64,000 bases of DNA from Megamerina dolium. Taxonomy: Eukaryota; Arthropoda; Insecta; Diptera; Megamerinidae. Shown here piece after piece: positions 31,018 through 42,215 of this stretch. The stretch is from the NCBI GenBank assembly GCA_963854835.1, contig OY978525.1, positions 82,621,855-82,685,854 on the forward strand. Direction: 5' to 3'. The notes beneath the pieces are model-generated. The model had not been told where the DNA came from and ran no database searches. It worked only from the letters and a program-made list of their open reading frames with translations. Position numbers and translations under genes: made by a program. Each line of letters begins with the position of its first letter. The first letter of the stretch is position 1.

Positions 31018-32030
31018 ATGGCCAGACTTTTGGGCCATGTTCAACGTGGTGTTGGACAAAGAAGCAAACTGACTAATGTCGAGAAATTTCAACACTTAAG
31101 GTCGTGTCTAAGTGCTATCGCCTTAGATGCGATTCGCTCTTTGGAAATAAATGTTGGAAATTATAAACAAGCGGTAACATTATTAAAACGGCGATTTGGG
31201 ATCAAGATTGTTCAATTTCAGGCATACGTCAAAGAACTGCTCAATTTGAAATTGGTGGCGGAAGGTGTGCGAATGATCTCCGAGAGCTTAGCGACAATAT
31301 CAGTTGCCACCTGCGAGCATTGCAAACCATTTCAACAAATGCAGAATTGTTGAATGGCTTACTTATCCATTTTGTTACCAGCAAGGCGGATGTCGCCACA
31401 CAATCCAAATGGGAAGAGCAAGCACCGGTACACGAACTACCTTCTTGGGAGTTAATGGCAAAATTTTTGGAAACGAGAGCGCGAATTTTGGAGGTCGTGA
31501 ACCCCCCTACAATGATAACTGCAAAACAGATGACTATTATAAAGGGTTCAAATCGTAAACAATCTTTCATCACTGTCAATCATGTGAAAGGGTGCACATT
31601 TGTCAATGCCGTAGAGCATGCTATTTCTACATGCAATTCATTTGTTAATTTGTCATCTTCTTTGCGATTCAAGGAAGCTAAGAGTTTACAACTATGGAGT
31701 TATTATGTTAGCTACTGCTATAGTCATGCTAAAGAATCGAGATGGCAATTTTGTTCCGTGTAGAGCTTTGCTAGATTCCGTTTCACAGCTTCATTGTATA
31801 ACTTCGAATATGGTTGATCATTTGCAAATTAAGAAATCGAAATCTGTTGCTGTTATTTTGAGAATCGGACAGACAGACGATTTATTATCCAAGGAAGGTG
31901 TAACGTTGTCTATGCAATCAGTTGATCACTACAAATCAACCAGAATCGAATCTTTCGTATATCAAATGGGATATTCCAGCGAACATTCACTTGGTAGACC
32001 CATCATTCTTTCGACCACAAAGGTTTGATC
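31018..32030 (+). pseudogene. BEL/Pao gag and protease region
   Basis: Frames carry KLTNVEKFQHLRSCLSAIAL and RSLEINVGNYKQAVTLLKRR, typical of the BEL/Pao gag (DUF1759-like). ELLNGLLIHFVTSKADVATQ follows. Then LLATAIVMLKNRDGNFVPCR and ALLDSVSQLHCITSNMV give the protease region, where the usual LLDSGSQ reads LLDSVSQ. IHLVDPSFFRPQRFDPLIG follows near 32040. There are several frameshifts (near 31320, 31640 and 31990). Confidence 0.85.
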
Positions 32031-32259
32031 CACTAATCGGTGTTGACTTGTTTTTTAAATTGTTGTGCGTAGAACATGCTAATCATCGATTGATTTCGGG
32101 TGAATATTGCGTACGCTTGCCATTCAAGGCAGCAGCATTGGAGCTTGGAGACTCGTATTCAAATGCAATTCGTCTATTCAAAACGCTTGAGAAAAGATTT
32201 GGGCACAACTCTGATCTAAAGGAGCAGTAATCTTTGTTTGTTAAGGAGTACTGGCAGCT

Positions 32260-33060
32260 CGGACATATGTCCGTGGTTGAGGCACCGCAAGTAAGCTGCG
32301 CGTAGTTTTTGATGCATCTGTACAAACTTCTACAATTAAATATCGTTAAAATATCGTTAAACGATATTTTAATGTCTGGCCCAACCAACCTAAACTTATG
32401 TGTCGACGATTTGATTTCAGGTGGAAGGACAGAGAGCGAAGTGTTGTAAATAATGGCACAGACACAGCAGCAAATTTTAGAAAAATTTAATTTCGTATTA
32501 CGATAATCATGTTCGAATACAGAAAATATTTTAAGAGGAATCGAGTCATCGAGAGCACCTCTTAACTTTCAGCGGCGGCGGTGATATACCAAAAACACTT
32601 GGTTTGGCGTGTGATCCTAACAGTGAGGAGCTTTAATTCTCCATAGCCGGTTTCCCCAAGCAAGGACGCATAACGAAGCGAAGCATGCTATGAGTAATCG
32701 CAAAATTCTATGACCCTCTTGGGCTAATAGGTCTCGTAATGCTAAAGGATAAGGTATTCTTGCATAGCTTATAGAAGGTGCAATTGTCATGGGATGAGAG
32801 TCTTCCGCCTTCTTTACAGTTTACATGGGTAAAATTGTGATGATTTACCAAACAAGGGTACTTAAGAGAAGAAGAAGCAGCACGGCTTAAAGCCTCAATA
32901 ATCGAAACTATTTCCCTAGAACCAAAACGAACCATATTGATTGCAGCATCTAAAGTCGTCGATTATTCACTAGATTGCAAATACGTTAACAGAGAATTTA
33001 AGCGTATGTTAATCGCTTTATTAAAGCAAAATCAGTCAGTCAATATACATCGCCACTACT
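32260..33060 (+). pseudogene. BEL/Pao reverse transcriptase and linker, deleted
   Basis: SKLRVVFDASVQTSTI (about 32290), SLNDILMSGPTNLNL and DDLISGGRTESEV are RT landmarks, but the polymerase core between them is missing. VIAKFYDPLGLIGLVMLKDK (about 32695) and LSWDESLPPSLQFTWVKL are from the conserved RT-to-RNase H stretch of Pao elements. Stops interrupt throughout. Confidence 0.8.
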
Positions 33061-33064
33061 AAGT

Positions 33065-34349
33065 TTGGAAGAAATAGAAGCTGGAACCTGTCTACTCCTT
33101 CGGATGATGCAAATGTCTTGCCTCTGCAATGATTACACTGAGCTTAAAGGCGGACGTGCAGTTAGTCCATCTAGTAAGGTCAGCTCTTTGGAACCATTTT
33201 TAGACGCAAACGGTCTAATCCGAGCTGGTGGTCGCCTTAGCAAATCAAATTTGAATTTCAACGTGAAACATCCTATCACACTGCCTAGACATCAGCCTCT
33301 TACAAATAGTATCGTCGAATATTTTCATCGTAAATTATTGCATGTGGGCCCTTAAGCGCTATTTGCGACAATCCGACTGCAATATTGGCCTATCGGTGGT
33401 AGAAAAACTGTTGCTCGAGTACTCAACAAGCGCATTCGATGTTTTCGTTCCAAACCAACACTATTGCAAAATATTATGGGTGATTTTTCCGCTGCGCATG
33501 TACAGATGCAGCGCTCGTCTTACACTACTGGTATAGATTTCTGCGGTCGGTTTTTGTATAAATCCGAAATTGTGAAATGTTATATCTGCATTTTCATATG
33601 TTTTGTTACGAAAGCCTGTCATTTCGAGCTAGTCAAAGAGTTGACAACAAATCCTTGCTAGAGTAACCTGGTCAGAAAATGCCACAAATTTCGTTTTTGC
33701 TAAGAACGAGTTGAACAAAGTTCGCACACAGATGTTAGACAAACAGCATGTCAGCGCAGTTCAAAATCAATGCCTTGGTGACGGTATTATTTGGCGCTCT
33801 GTACTACCCCGACGTCAGCACTTTGGTGGACTGTAGGAGGCAGGGGTGGAAATGGAAAAATTTCAACTTCGTTGTGCAGCCGGCTCTATAATTCTTGGTT
33901 TCGAAGAGCTTCGAACACTTGTTTGTCAGATAAATGCCATTGTAAATTCAATACCTCTCTAACCCACTTCAGAAAGCCCAGACGATTTGGAGATTCTAAC
34001 CCCAGCCCATTTCTTAATTGGCAGCGCACTCACAGCCGTAGCAGAACCATATTTATCGAACATTGAAATCAGTCTCCTCAATTTATGGCAGAAGATGGTT
34101 CGCATCCAGCAATCGTTGCAAGATCGCAGCAAGTGGCGACAAAAGTCTGCCAACATCGAAATCAGCTCCATGGTTTTACTGAAGGATGAAAACCTTCCAC
34201 CTATGAAATGGCAAATGGGAAGAATTGTGGATGTCGTGAAGAGGAAGGATGGCGTTGCACGATTCGCAAACATTCGCACTAGCGCTGGATACACCAGTCG
34301 AGCAATTACGAAGCTTTGTTTGCTTCAAGTTGAAGTTAAAAGCTCTTGA
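33065..34349 (+). pseudogene. BEL/Pao integrase
   Basis: The zinc part reads HPITLPRHQPLTNSIVEYFH then RKLLHVGP. The core gives YTTGIDFCGRFLYKSEI, CYICIFICFVTKACHFELVK and a degraded D-E block. The C-terminal 120-codon frame at 33987-34349 holds LTPAHFLIGSALTAVAEPYL, NLWQKMVRIQQ and VLLKDENLPPMKWQMGRIVD, all highly characteristic. A stop follows at 34347-34349. Frames shift near 33350, 33460 and 33660. Confidence 0.9.
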
Positions 34350-34369
34350 AGCTTTCATCGGGGGGAGTA

Positions 34370-34445
34370 TGCCCAGAGTAGCAAACTGATATCATTTTTG
34401 ATTTTATCTATTTCAATTTACATGTGTATTTAGCTTAAGTAATTA
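34370..34445 (+). repeat. BEL/Pao right LTR, truncated by SINE
   Basis: TGCCCAGAGTAGCAAACTGA follows the purine tract GGGGGGAGTA. The match to the left LTR ends at AAGTAATTA, where the SINE head begins. The rest of the LTR was not found downstream. Confidence 0.8.
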
Positions 34446-34446
34446 A

Positions 34447-34570
34447 GTACCGGTGCCGTGGCTCCAGTGGTTAGTGTGTTGGCCTTCTGATCTATAGATC
34501 GTGGTTCAATCCCCGGCTCATGCTAACAAGTTTAATATCGAAAAGATTTTTCTTTCGCATAAACTCGATG
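34447..34570 (+). mobile_element. tRNA-derived SINE head
   Basis: GGTGCCGTGGCTCCAGTGGT (box A region) is followed by GTGTGTTGGCCTTCTGATC and box B GGTTCAATCCCCGG. TTTAATATCGAAAAGATTTT follows, then the copy stops. Only the first ~120 bp is present. Confidence 0.85.
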
Positions 34571-34675
34571 AGTTAATTCACAAAATAAAAGAGGATTAGG
34601 GCAATTTGAGATGGCAACACTGCTGAAAATTGTATATTGTGTATTTTTCTCCGTCCATTTTACAAAATATTAGGT

Positions 34676-34738
34676 GTGTTCGCTAACAAAAAACTTTCAA
34701 CAGTTAACAGTTTTCAACATGAAAAGTGTTGGCGAACA
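34676..34738. repeat. short inverted repeat
   Basis: TGTTCGCTAACA (34677-34688) pairs with TGTTGGCGAACA (34727-34738) at 11 of 12 positions, and Thr/Cys-poor AT-rich DNA lies between them. It could be a decayed MITE or a foldable regulatory site. Confidence 0.4.
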
Positions 34739-35454
34739 AATAATCCAGCTGTCAATTACGAACGGTGAATGTGAATTTACAAGTTTCTGATAGTTTTCAG
34801 TTCACGTACTTCTTGTAGATTTTCTCATATCGAGAGTGACAGATGACAGAAATTGATAGTGATAGTAATGTAAGTGAGCAGACCTAATAAAACAGCAATT
34901 AGCCGTTTAGTTAATCCGCAATACAGCCGTCTGTCAGGTTAATATTTTATTCGGATTAAGTGCGCCGATAATCCGGAATTAGGCTGCCGTCTGTCTAGGC
35001 TATTACTCTTATTAAATATTTGTATAGTGTTGCCAATGATGTAAAAGAAACACCCAGTTTTTATAGAAAATATATTTTTATTTATGCAGTATATCAGTTT
35101 ATTTAATAGTATATTTATTCAGTTAGTTTTACATAGAAAAATGCAATTAATGTACCAAATTAGTTATATACAGTTTGTCTATTCATTAGTTTAAGAAAAT
35201 TTCACTCGTTTTCACCATATAAATTTAAAAAAGAAATATTTTTTTCATTTGGATTTATGACATTTATGATAGAGCTTAATGCTTTTATCATATTTAATAA
35301 TATTTCTATATAACATACATAGAATGTTAGCAATTATTTGTTACACTCTATGTAGTAACATAAACATATTATTTCATTTTAAATACAATAGATAAAACAA
35401 CATATTTTTTAGAAATTTTACAAATGAAAATATATACATAGGTAGAAACCAGAC

Positions 35455-35745
35455 CCGGGCCCTTGGGATTACGATTACATTTTGATTTCTTGGAATTACA
35501 TTTATACTTAGGAAATAATATTTCCATTTAGGATTACGATTGCAATTTATTTCGATTACTGTAATTGTAATCCTTAAATTATATACGATTACTGCTACTT
35601 AATTGTAATGATAAATGTTACCATTACGAGTATAATAATTGTAATCTTAAAAATGTTGGTGATCATGAAAAGTACGATTACGATTACTTCAATTGAAATC
35701 CTAAAAATATTACTATTACAATTAATGTAATGTAATCAAGTATGT
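35455..35745. repeat. degenerate GATTAC-rich repeat
   Basis: Many variants of GATTACGATTAC, TGTAATCCTAA and TTGGAATTAC recur on both strands without a fixed period. It looks like the subterminal region of a DNA transposon or a decayed minisatellite. Confidence 0.5.
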
Positions 35746-36107
35746 CTTAATTCGGTATCCTCAATTATCGAATCACTTAATTTATACACTATATTACTAG
35801 AAGTAGAAGCAGCTTCCGCTACAGTCTTATCTACTCCTGAGTTAACTATTTTTTCGTCTCCCACTGTTGCGCAGATTTATTATCTGTCTCATTTCACTTT
35901 TAACTATTTTGGATTTATACATACTTTACGAGTATTACATCACTGAATATCAAAAGTAATTAATACTTCCTTCTTTTTTTACTTTATATATAATATTTAT
36001 TACCTTCTTATTATTCTTATTTTTACGTTTCTATTTTCTTTTGACGAATTTTCGATGACATATAAATAAATTTTCAAAAGACAAAATTTACAGTTTTTTA
36101 TGCTATT

Positions 36108-36584
36108 AGCCGCATTCTTTTGCACGCGATTTGCAAAAGAACACTGACTTATTTGCCGAACTGCATGCGAAGCAACAACAAAAATAAGCGACATCGTCTA
36201 TTTTAACCGAGTTGAATTGAACTGGCTTATATTTTAATCGACCTGAGTTATAGGGTTGGAAAGTAAAAAAACAACACTATTGTGAATAGACTACTGGAAT
36301 ATGCATGGGAAATTTCAACAACACGTCAAATTATTGTAAATATAAACAAAAATAAGCAAAATAAAGCAAGTGCAAATAAAAATTTATTTTAAATAAACGA
36401 ATACATTTATCACAGATTCCGCAGAATTGTTTCTTTTTTGTTTTTATTTCGTTTATAAATTTCACGAACAACCATATATACCACCAGCGTTGCTAAGTAA
36501 CTAAAGGGAAATTATATTCAAGTAAAAGGGAAATTAAATGCGAGTTGGTGTTCTTTTGCAACTCGGTTACAAAAGAATGCAGCT
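36108..36584. mobile_element. MITE with ~40-bp terminal inverted repeats
   Basis: The left end AGCCGCATTCTTTTGCACGC and right end (reversed) AGCTGCATTCTTTTGTAACC both continue into TTGCAAAAGAACAC. ATT flanks both sides. The right part (36465-36584) is the reverse complement of 61646-61790, so it is a repeat family. The interior lacks coding. Confidence 0.7.
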
Positions 36585-36762
36585 ATTGTAATATAGCACA
36601 ACACTTGAATTGGATCGGAACGAAATGCTAAAAATCTTCTGAAGTGTTTCTCAATCTGTTCTCAAGTTGGTAATCAATGTTTGAAAAAGTTTAAGAAAAT
36701 GTAATGAAATTGAGAAATAATATTTTCTCAAACATTGAGAATTTTTTCCAGTGTTTGTTGGG

Positions 36763-36854
36763 TTGTATTAAATTGTATTAAATATTTCTCACTCTGATTA
36801 TAACTTCTGACAAAGGAACACTTTTGAACTCTATTGGGCATATTATTATCAATA
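36763..36854 (+). repeat. copia right LTR, second part
   Basis: The ATTAAATATTTCTCACTCTG, TTATAACTTCT and GAACTCTATTGGGCATATTA landmarks match the left LTR and end in CAATA. AGTAC follows, the target duplication partner of GGTAC at 25719. Confidence 0.8.
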
Positions 36855-36925
36855 AGTACACGAGCTAGCAGAAATGGTAGGTATTTCGCAGTCAAAATCG
36901 ATTATTACTTCTAATGCAATTTTAT
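36855..36925 (+). pseudogene. mariner transposase, continuation after copia
   Basis: ACGAGCTAGCAGAAATGGTA followed by GGTATTTCGCAGTCAA matches the position right after the interrupted residues of the copy ending at 25723 (the family reads GAGCTAxxxGAAATxxxGGxATTTC). Similarity fades after about 36925. Confidence 0.65.
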
Positions 36926-38259
36926 GTAATTTAATAAATACACAAGTAATTAAATTTTTTTTTTATTAAACGCTTTATTATAATCTGGCGATGTTGTAAG
37001 CTGATGGGAAGAAGATTCAATACAAAATTGACACCATCACAAAGGGACCACTCTAATGAAAAAATTATAAGCTGTGAACATTTTGCGGACCTCAGTGAGT
37101 AATGCATTGGCCCTCATGTAAATGAAGTCATGACGTCGGCCAAATCAATAAAAATTTTTTCTGAAAGCAAAACAACATTTGTTTCTTTTGGTAAACAGTT
37201 ACCAATTTTAGCGTTAAAATAAATTTACAATGAAAACCTCTGAAAGAGGATGTAACAAAGCGCAAGAATGTAATATTACAAAAAATTTTCCGTTAGAACT
37301 TTTCTAACATCGATAAACCAATTTCCATAATATCCATGCTTATATGAATTCACTTTCTTGGCCACTGTGCCTCAACTAAAATTTAGTTAGATCCCATTGT
37401 TTTGTGATGACCATTAGGCTAAACGCTCCAATGAACAATTTTGTCTCACAGGACCATTTCCATTTATAACTTACTTTGACAATGTCCTGCTCTTACACTT
37501 CGTAGGAACACTCTATTGGGGTGTCCCGCCTTTGAGCACACTTCTAAGCTAGTACCATCTGACATCAACACTGACATTATTATCTTTACACGCAAATTGC
37601 AACCTACAGTTTACTTTCATCTTACGAGCAGCCGAATATCCCAATATAACCCAGAATTTTAGCGTTCCTAAATTGATTTCGAAGCATGTAATACACAACA
37701 AACACAGTAGAAATACGCTTGCTCATTCATCACTCATACATTTTCAATTAACACTATCACCCTCAACCATCACCATCTCTTATTATTGCCATCCTTCGCA
37801 CAACACTCACAATCAACGAATTCCCCATCTGCACCTTAATTTGCACAATCTCCAATTCGCACGTGTTTTATCATAATTTTTAATTAACTTGAAAACTCTT
37901 TGTACCACCCACACATCATGTTTCAGCAGCGTATAATTTGATTAGAGTTTATTTTGCAGAACACTTTATTATCACTTCGGCTGTTACCACCACTCTCCTC
38001 TTTACTACCTTTATATGTATATTTACGTACCCCAGGATTACCCTCTGACATATTTAATATATCCTAGAGCAACCCTACCACAATGCAAGAGTTTATTTTT
38101 CAGTTAATAAAATATAATAAATTGTGTTGGTAAACGATCACGCTACAGTAACACCCACTTAATTTCCCCAATCCATATGCATACCTACTCCCATATCTAT
38201 ATATTCAACCACTGCGAGCTGGGGATAATAAAATGATTTCCCATTTTTAATGCTATAAA

Positions 38260-38667
38260 ATGCTCAAGCAATTCAATTCACTTGAATTTCACCACAACAA
38301 CAAAGACGACAATAATGCTCATCTGGCACAAGCGGCTAAAGAAACACAGCTCCAATTAGTACGTACAGAATTCATTCGGGGAAGTATTGTATAAGAAACA
38401 TTCAACGCCAAAGAGCATATTTTTATATTTCCATCAACAAACAATGTTGATTCCCATCGCCATATTCTCCACCATCACTATCATTACGAGTATGTCGTTG
38501 TAGAGCAAACACTGCAAGACGCCGACATAACAGAAGACACAAGGTCAGGCCACTCCCATGAGTGTCATCAACAACACCAACAACAACGTGAATACAGCAA
38601 TACCACCGGCATTAACAATACACACATCTTTACCCCACTCTATCCATTGAAAAGAACGCAGCCGTAG
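38260..38667 (+). CDS. His/Gln/Asn-rich open frame with one internal stop
   Basis: One frame runs from an ATG at 38260 (preceded by TATAAA) to a TAG at 38665. It gives 135 codons, broken only by a TAA at 38392-38394. It starts MLKQFNSLEFHHNNKDDNNA and ends its first part at FIRGSIV. After the stop come HRHILHHHYHYEYVVVEQTL, a DADITEDTRSGHSHE acidic/polar part and HQQHQQQREYSNTTG. Composition resembles low-complexity parts of dipteran transcription factors. It could be an exon (with stop readthrough or pseudogenised), a CAA-rich 5' UTR, or chance. No domain is present. Confidence 0.3.
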
Positions 38668-39254
38668 TTACATCCCTTAGTGTTCAGGAATCGTATACGT
38701 ATGTATACGATATAGCGGCGCACCGTAACGAATCTTTATTGCTGTTGTTTGAACTGGTGGTTGAATGCAATAAACGAGTTGCTAACGGTGGTGGTGATTA
38801 TGATGACGATTATTATAATGATGATGATGGTGGTTGTTTGGCGTTACGCCATATTTACATTTCTGTCCTTCCTCGCACTGAGGAAGATTCAAAGAGAATG
38901 GTGTATTACAGTAACAGACACACTCGCATCCAAAAATTTTAATTGAATTAAATGCTAATTGAAAAACATGAGCATGAATATATTGTTTTTCGGGCTTAAC
39001 ACGCACATGCGTAATTGTGTAAATGTATAAGTATGACTATATGCATATGTATTTAGTTAAAAAAAAAAAACTCGAATCGCATTCACAAGTAGATACATAC
39101 CAAAGTAGGTACGTAAGTACCCCGCAAAAAATTGTGCGGCTAATCTCTAAAGAGAGTAGTTCGGAATTAATCTTTTCGGGATGAATAATTTATATATTTA
39201 GAGATTTACTACACTTTCAATTCATTCGCTTTTAAGTCAAGAATAACATGTTAC

Positions 39255-39335
39255 AGGTCAGCGTAGGTGGTAGAGAGACGGTTATAGAACATACGATAGC
39301 AAAACACACGAAGTTAGGTTCGAATCTGAGGAGAG
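39255..39335 (+). ncRNA. tRNA-like pol III promoter, possible tRNA relic or second SINE
   Basis: CAGCGTAGGTGGTAGAGAGA resembles box A, and GGTTCGAATCT (39317-39327) is a near-perfect box B about 50 bp downstream. Acceptor and T-stem pairing are poor, so it is not a functional tRNA. It differs from the SINE family found elsewhere in the window. Confidence 0.4.
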
Positions 39336-40844
39336 ATAGCAGAAAATATGTAAATTTTATTTGTACATTTAAATTTGAAATAATGAATCGGAATTTATAT
39401 TGCAATGAATGAAAATAAATTGTTTGATCTCTACTCTGTACCCAGTTTCGGATCACGGAAAATTAAAAAAAAATTTTTTTTTATTTTTTACATGAGAATT
39501 ATAATGCAATTAATGTAAATAAATTATTTTGATTCGGATAGCGACGAAGAACAAAATTGGGTAAAATGTCAAATAATTAAAATGGAAATGTACTTGAGAA
39601 CTATCATGAATTGAATGAATTTTTCTAACCGTGCGACTAATGTACATTTATACGCACTTGGGTATAACAGCATACAATTAGTCTCTTCATAGGACATCGT
39701 CTAACAAAAGTGATCAGTTCATTCCATATAAAGAGATCAAAAGTGCGATTATTCACATATTGCTTTGCGACTGATCCAGAACACATCCCGGACAAGTCGC
39801 ATTCTTTCTAGGGTATACATAAGTAGTATGTATACTAGTAGTTGAATCTTCATTGTTCACAACATTGTATTACTTGAATTCTACGTAAACGTTGATGGCC
39901 GATAATGGTACCTCTAAATATAATGTATACATTAAAATTGCGGTAAAATTGTATAGGATGCTCAGAATATATAGGCTTAAAGCAAAAATGTATGTTTTTT
40001 AACTTAAGTATATTATGCAGCGGTCTGGTGGTATTTCCGCAAAGTGACTTATCTAACTGCCTCAACCTGGCGAATCTAGCCCAAATCTTATTGAACTTAT
40101 GGCAATTCAACTCACTGATCGCGTAGTTTGTTCTTTGAGCTTTGTGTTTCCACCTTCAGTCAAGCTGCAGCAATCATCAGTGTGGATGTGTTTTTCTTTG
40201 TTCGCCGGTTTTTGGGTATTTAATTGTATTCAATTGTGTATGCGGAACATCAAAATTGCCCATAAAGGTATTGTTTCGTTTGATATTATTTATTGTTGTT
40301 TAAATCAACGTAAGAGTCATGCAAGAATAAATATTAATTATAAAATACATATACCGAAAAAAAACAACCACAAGCACAAGTGAGAAAATTACTAAATTAC
40401 TAAATTACTCCTCCATCAGTGCGATGATCCTTTATGTTCGAACGCAAAACTTTCAGAATCGATGTTGAAAATATCAACTACAAACTACTACTTCTTCTCA
40501 GAGCAGCAATATGTCTTGGAGAGCACAATGTGTCACACCTAAACTGCAGCATCAACATCAACAACAGCGCGTGCAGTAGAAAATACGCCGTTGTCATTTC
40601 TCTGCCAACAAAAAGAGAGAAGAAATCAACGCACAAATAAAAACGTATCAAAATCCAATGATAAAAACGAAACGAAAATATCGTACACACTACTCATGGT
40701 GATGTACCAAAAAATTGCCTGACAATACGAAAGCTAAATGACAAATAATAATAACGAAATAATAATTATAATAAATTTGCACTATTAAACGAAAGTGAAG
40801 AAACTAATCAAAAGTGCAGAAACCTATGCCATTTTGAATATATA

Positions 40845-41966
40845 TAAGATCTAGTACAACGAAATCCATTATTTTTGCATTAAATTGAAGGTTTTATTTA
40901 GCATAGTTAGAATGATCCGATTTAGGTAAAATATGCACCGTTTTGTACGATAACTTGTTGCCATTTTGAAGGTAATTGCATAATGCCACTCTCATAGAAA
41001 TCCTCGTCCCTATTGGCAGAAAACTGGGAGAGTCGATTTTCAAAAGCTTCTCTTGAGGCGAATTTGTCACCAGCAAAATCATTCGCTATAGACAGGAACA
41101 GGTAGGCAGGATAATTACTTGGTGCCAGGTCTGGACTATAAGGTGGATGCATAAGAACCTCCCAATCAAGCTCCCGGTGCTTCTGGTGAGTCACTATCGA
41201 TGTGTGTGGCCTGGCGTTGTCCTGATGGAACACAATTCCTCTCCTATTGGCCAAAGCTGGCCGCTTCTGGGCGATAGCTTCGTTCAGACGGTCCAATTGT
41301 TCACAGTACACGATTCGAACACGACCGTTTTCGCTTGACGTTGTCGTAAGTGACCCACTTTTCATCACCAGTAACCATCCGCTTTAGAAATGGATCGATT
41401 TTGTTACGATTCAGCAGCGACTCGCAGATGGATATTCGGTCCATGAGGTTTTTTTGTGTTAACTAGTGTGGCACCCATACATCTGTTTGTATCCAGCCCT
41501 ATTTAAATGGTTACAAACGCTTATTTGTGCAATGTTTAGTTCCTGGGCAATGGAAACAGTGCTTACATGACGGTCAGACTCGACGAGTTCTATTATTTTA
41601 TCGATATTTTTGATAATTGGCCTTCCAGAGCGTGGTGCATCTTTGACATCAAAATTACCGGAACGGAATCGACGAAACCAAAATTACACGTTATAGGCTG
41701 TTACAGTATCAGGACCATAAACACTATTCACATTTTCAGCCGTCTGGCTTGCGTATTCGCCTTTATCGAAGAAAAACTGTAAAATATGACGTATTTTCTC
41801 TTTACTGGTGTCCATCTTTGACGCGTGATCAAAGGTCAAGGAATCACAAAACTGCCTGAAAAGTTTATTTAGTACGAAATCCTATCTTTCTAACGCCATT
41901 TAGCGCACTTATACTACGCGAGGTACAGATTACTAAAGCCATCTATTGGAAAAATATAACACCTGA
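40845..41966 (-). mobile_element. mariner, near full length, sister of 9631-10576
   Basis: The left end is decayed (TAAGATCTAGTACAACGAAA) and the right end reads ACACCTGA before TATA; TA flanks both sides. The 1122-bp element shares GCATAGTTAGAATGATCCGA and many other tracts with 9631-10576. It retains the middle part that the other copy lost. Confidence 0.85.
40922..41815 (-). pseudogene. mariner transposase, mid-frame breaks
   Basis: The start is at 41815 (MDTSKEKI). The HTH and linker are readable (SGNFDVKDAPRSGRPI). Frames break near 41690, 41640 and 41470. The catalytic half is open as 148 codons (41368-40922): RIVYCEQLDRLNEAIAQKRP, VFHQDNARPHTSIVTHQKHR and HPPYSPDLAPSNYPAYLF, ending LPSKWQQVIVQNGAYFT. 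The third catalytic Asp is Asn (PSN). The first catalytic block (GDEKW) is lost to frameshift near 41370. Confidence 0.85.
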
Positions 41967-41989
41967 TATAAGGGGAATAACCTAACTGA

Positions 41990-42215
41990 TTTATTGCTTG
42001 ATGCCAATATAGGTCATGTTGAACGAATGGGCAAACACGCTCTAGCGCATGTTATATTAGGAACCCGCTGGAAGACGAAACAGAAGAGAAAAATCCAACA
42101 CCCCAAGGAAATACCAAATACTGTAGAACCTGCCAGCGATTGGTATTTCTAACTGGTGTCATCTAGGTGAACAGGGAATTCAGCCTAAATCGGTTTTTGG
42201 TTGTAAAGGTCTGTA
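41990..42215 (+). mobile_element. RTE-like LINE 3' fragment, old
   Basis: Tracts such as GGTCATGTTGAACGAATGGG, GGAACCCGCTGGAAGACG and CAGCCTAAATCGGTTTTTGG match the C-terminal coding and 3' end of the RTE copies. The tail is reduced to ATAAGTAC. Confidence 0.6.

Larger units (their letters stand above)
34575..36107. other. AT-rich non-coding stretch
   Basis: No coding similarity is recognised. It includes the short inverted repeat at 34676 and the GATTAC-rich tract at 35455. Confidence 0.4.
30379..36762. mobile_element. insert splitting the copia LTR, with TCTCAA-rich ends
   Basis: The left end starts CCCAATACACATTTTTGCTA and the right end, reversed, starts CCCAACAAACACTGGAAAAA. Both continue into a TCTCAx..TTTGAG block, and both subterminal regions repeat TCTCAA/TTGAGA. 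This suggests a diverged terminal-repeat DNA element, itself loaded with a BEL/Pao copy, a SINE and a MITE. No target duplication is clear, so the limits are approximate. Confidence 0.45.
36960..40840. other. longest stretch without recognised transposons
   Basis: Sequence is mixed, with CAC/CAA/ACA-rich coding-like composition from about 37680 to 38670. Candidate frames include one at 38260-38667 and a 67-codon plus frame at 38739 rich in Gly, Asp and Tyr. A tRNA-like pol III promoter is at 39255. No family is recognised. This part may contain host exons, UTR or enhancer DNA. Confidence 0.4.

Noticed and set aside
37673..37876. 67-codon Ser/His-rich frame
   Set aside because: No domain or splice context; kept only as part of the transposon-free region.
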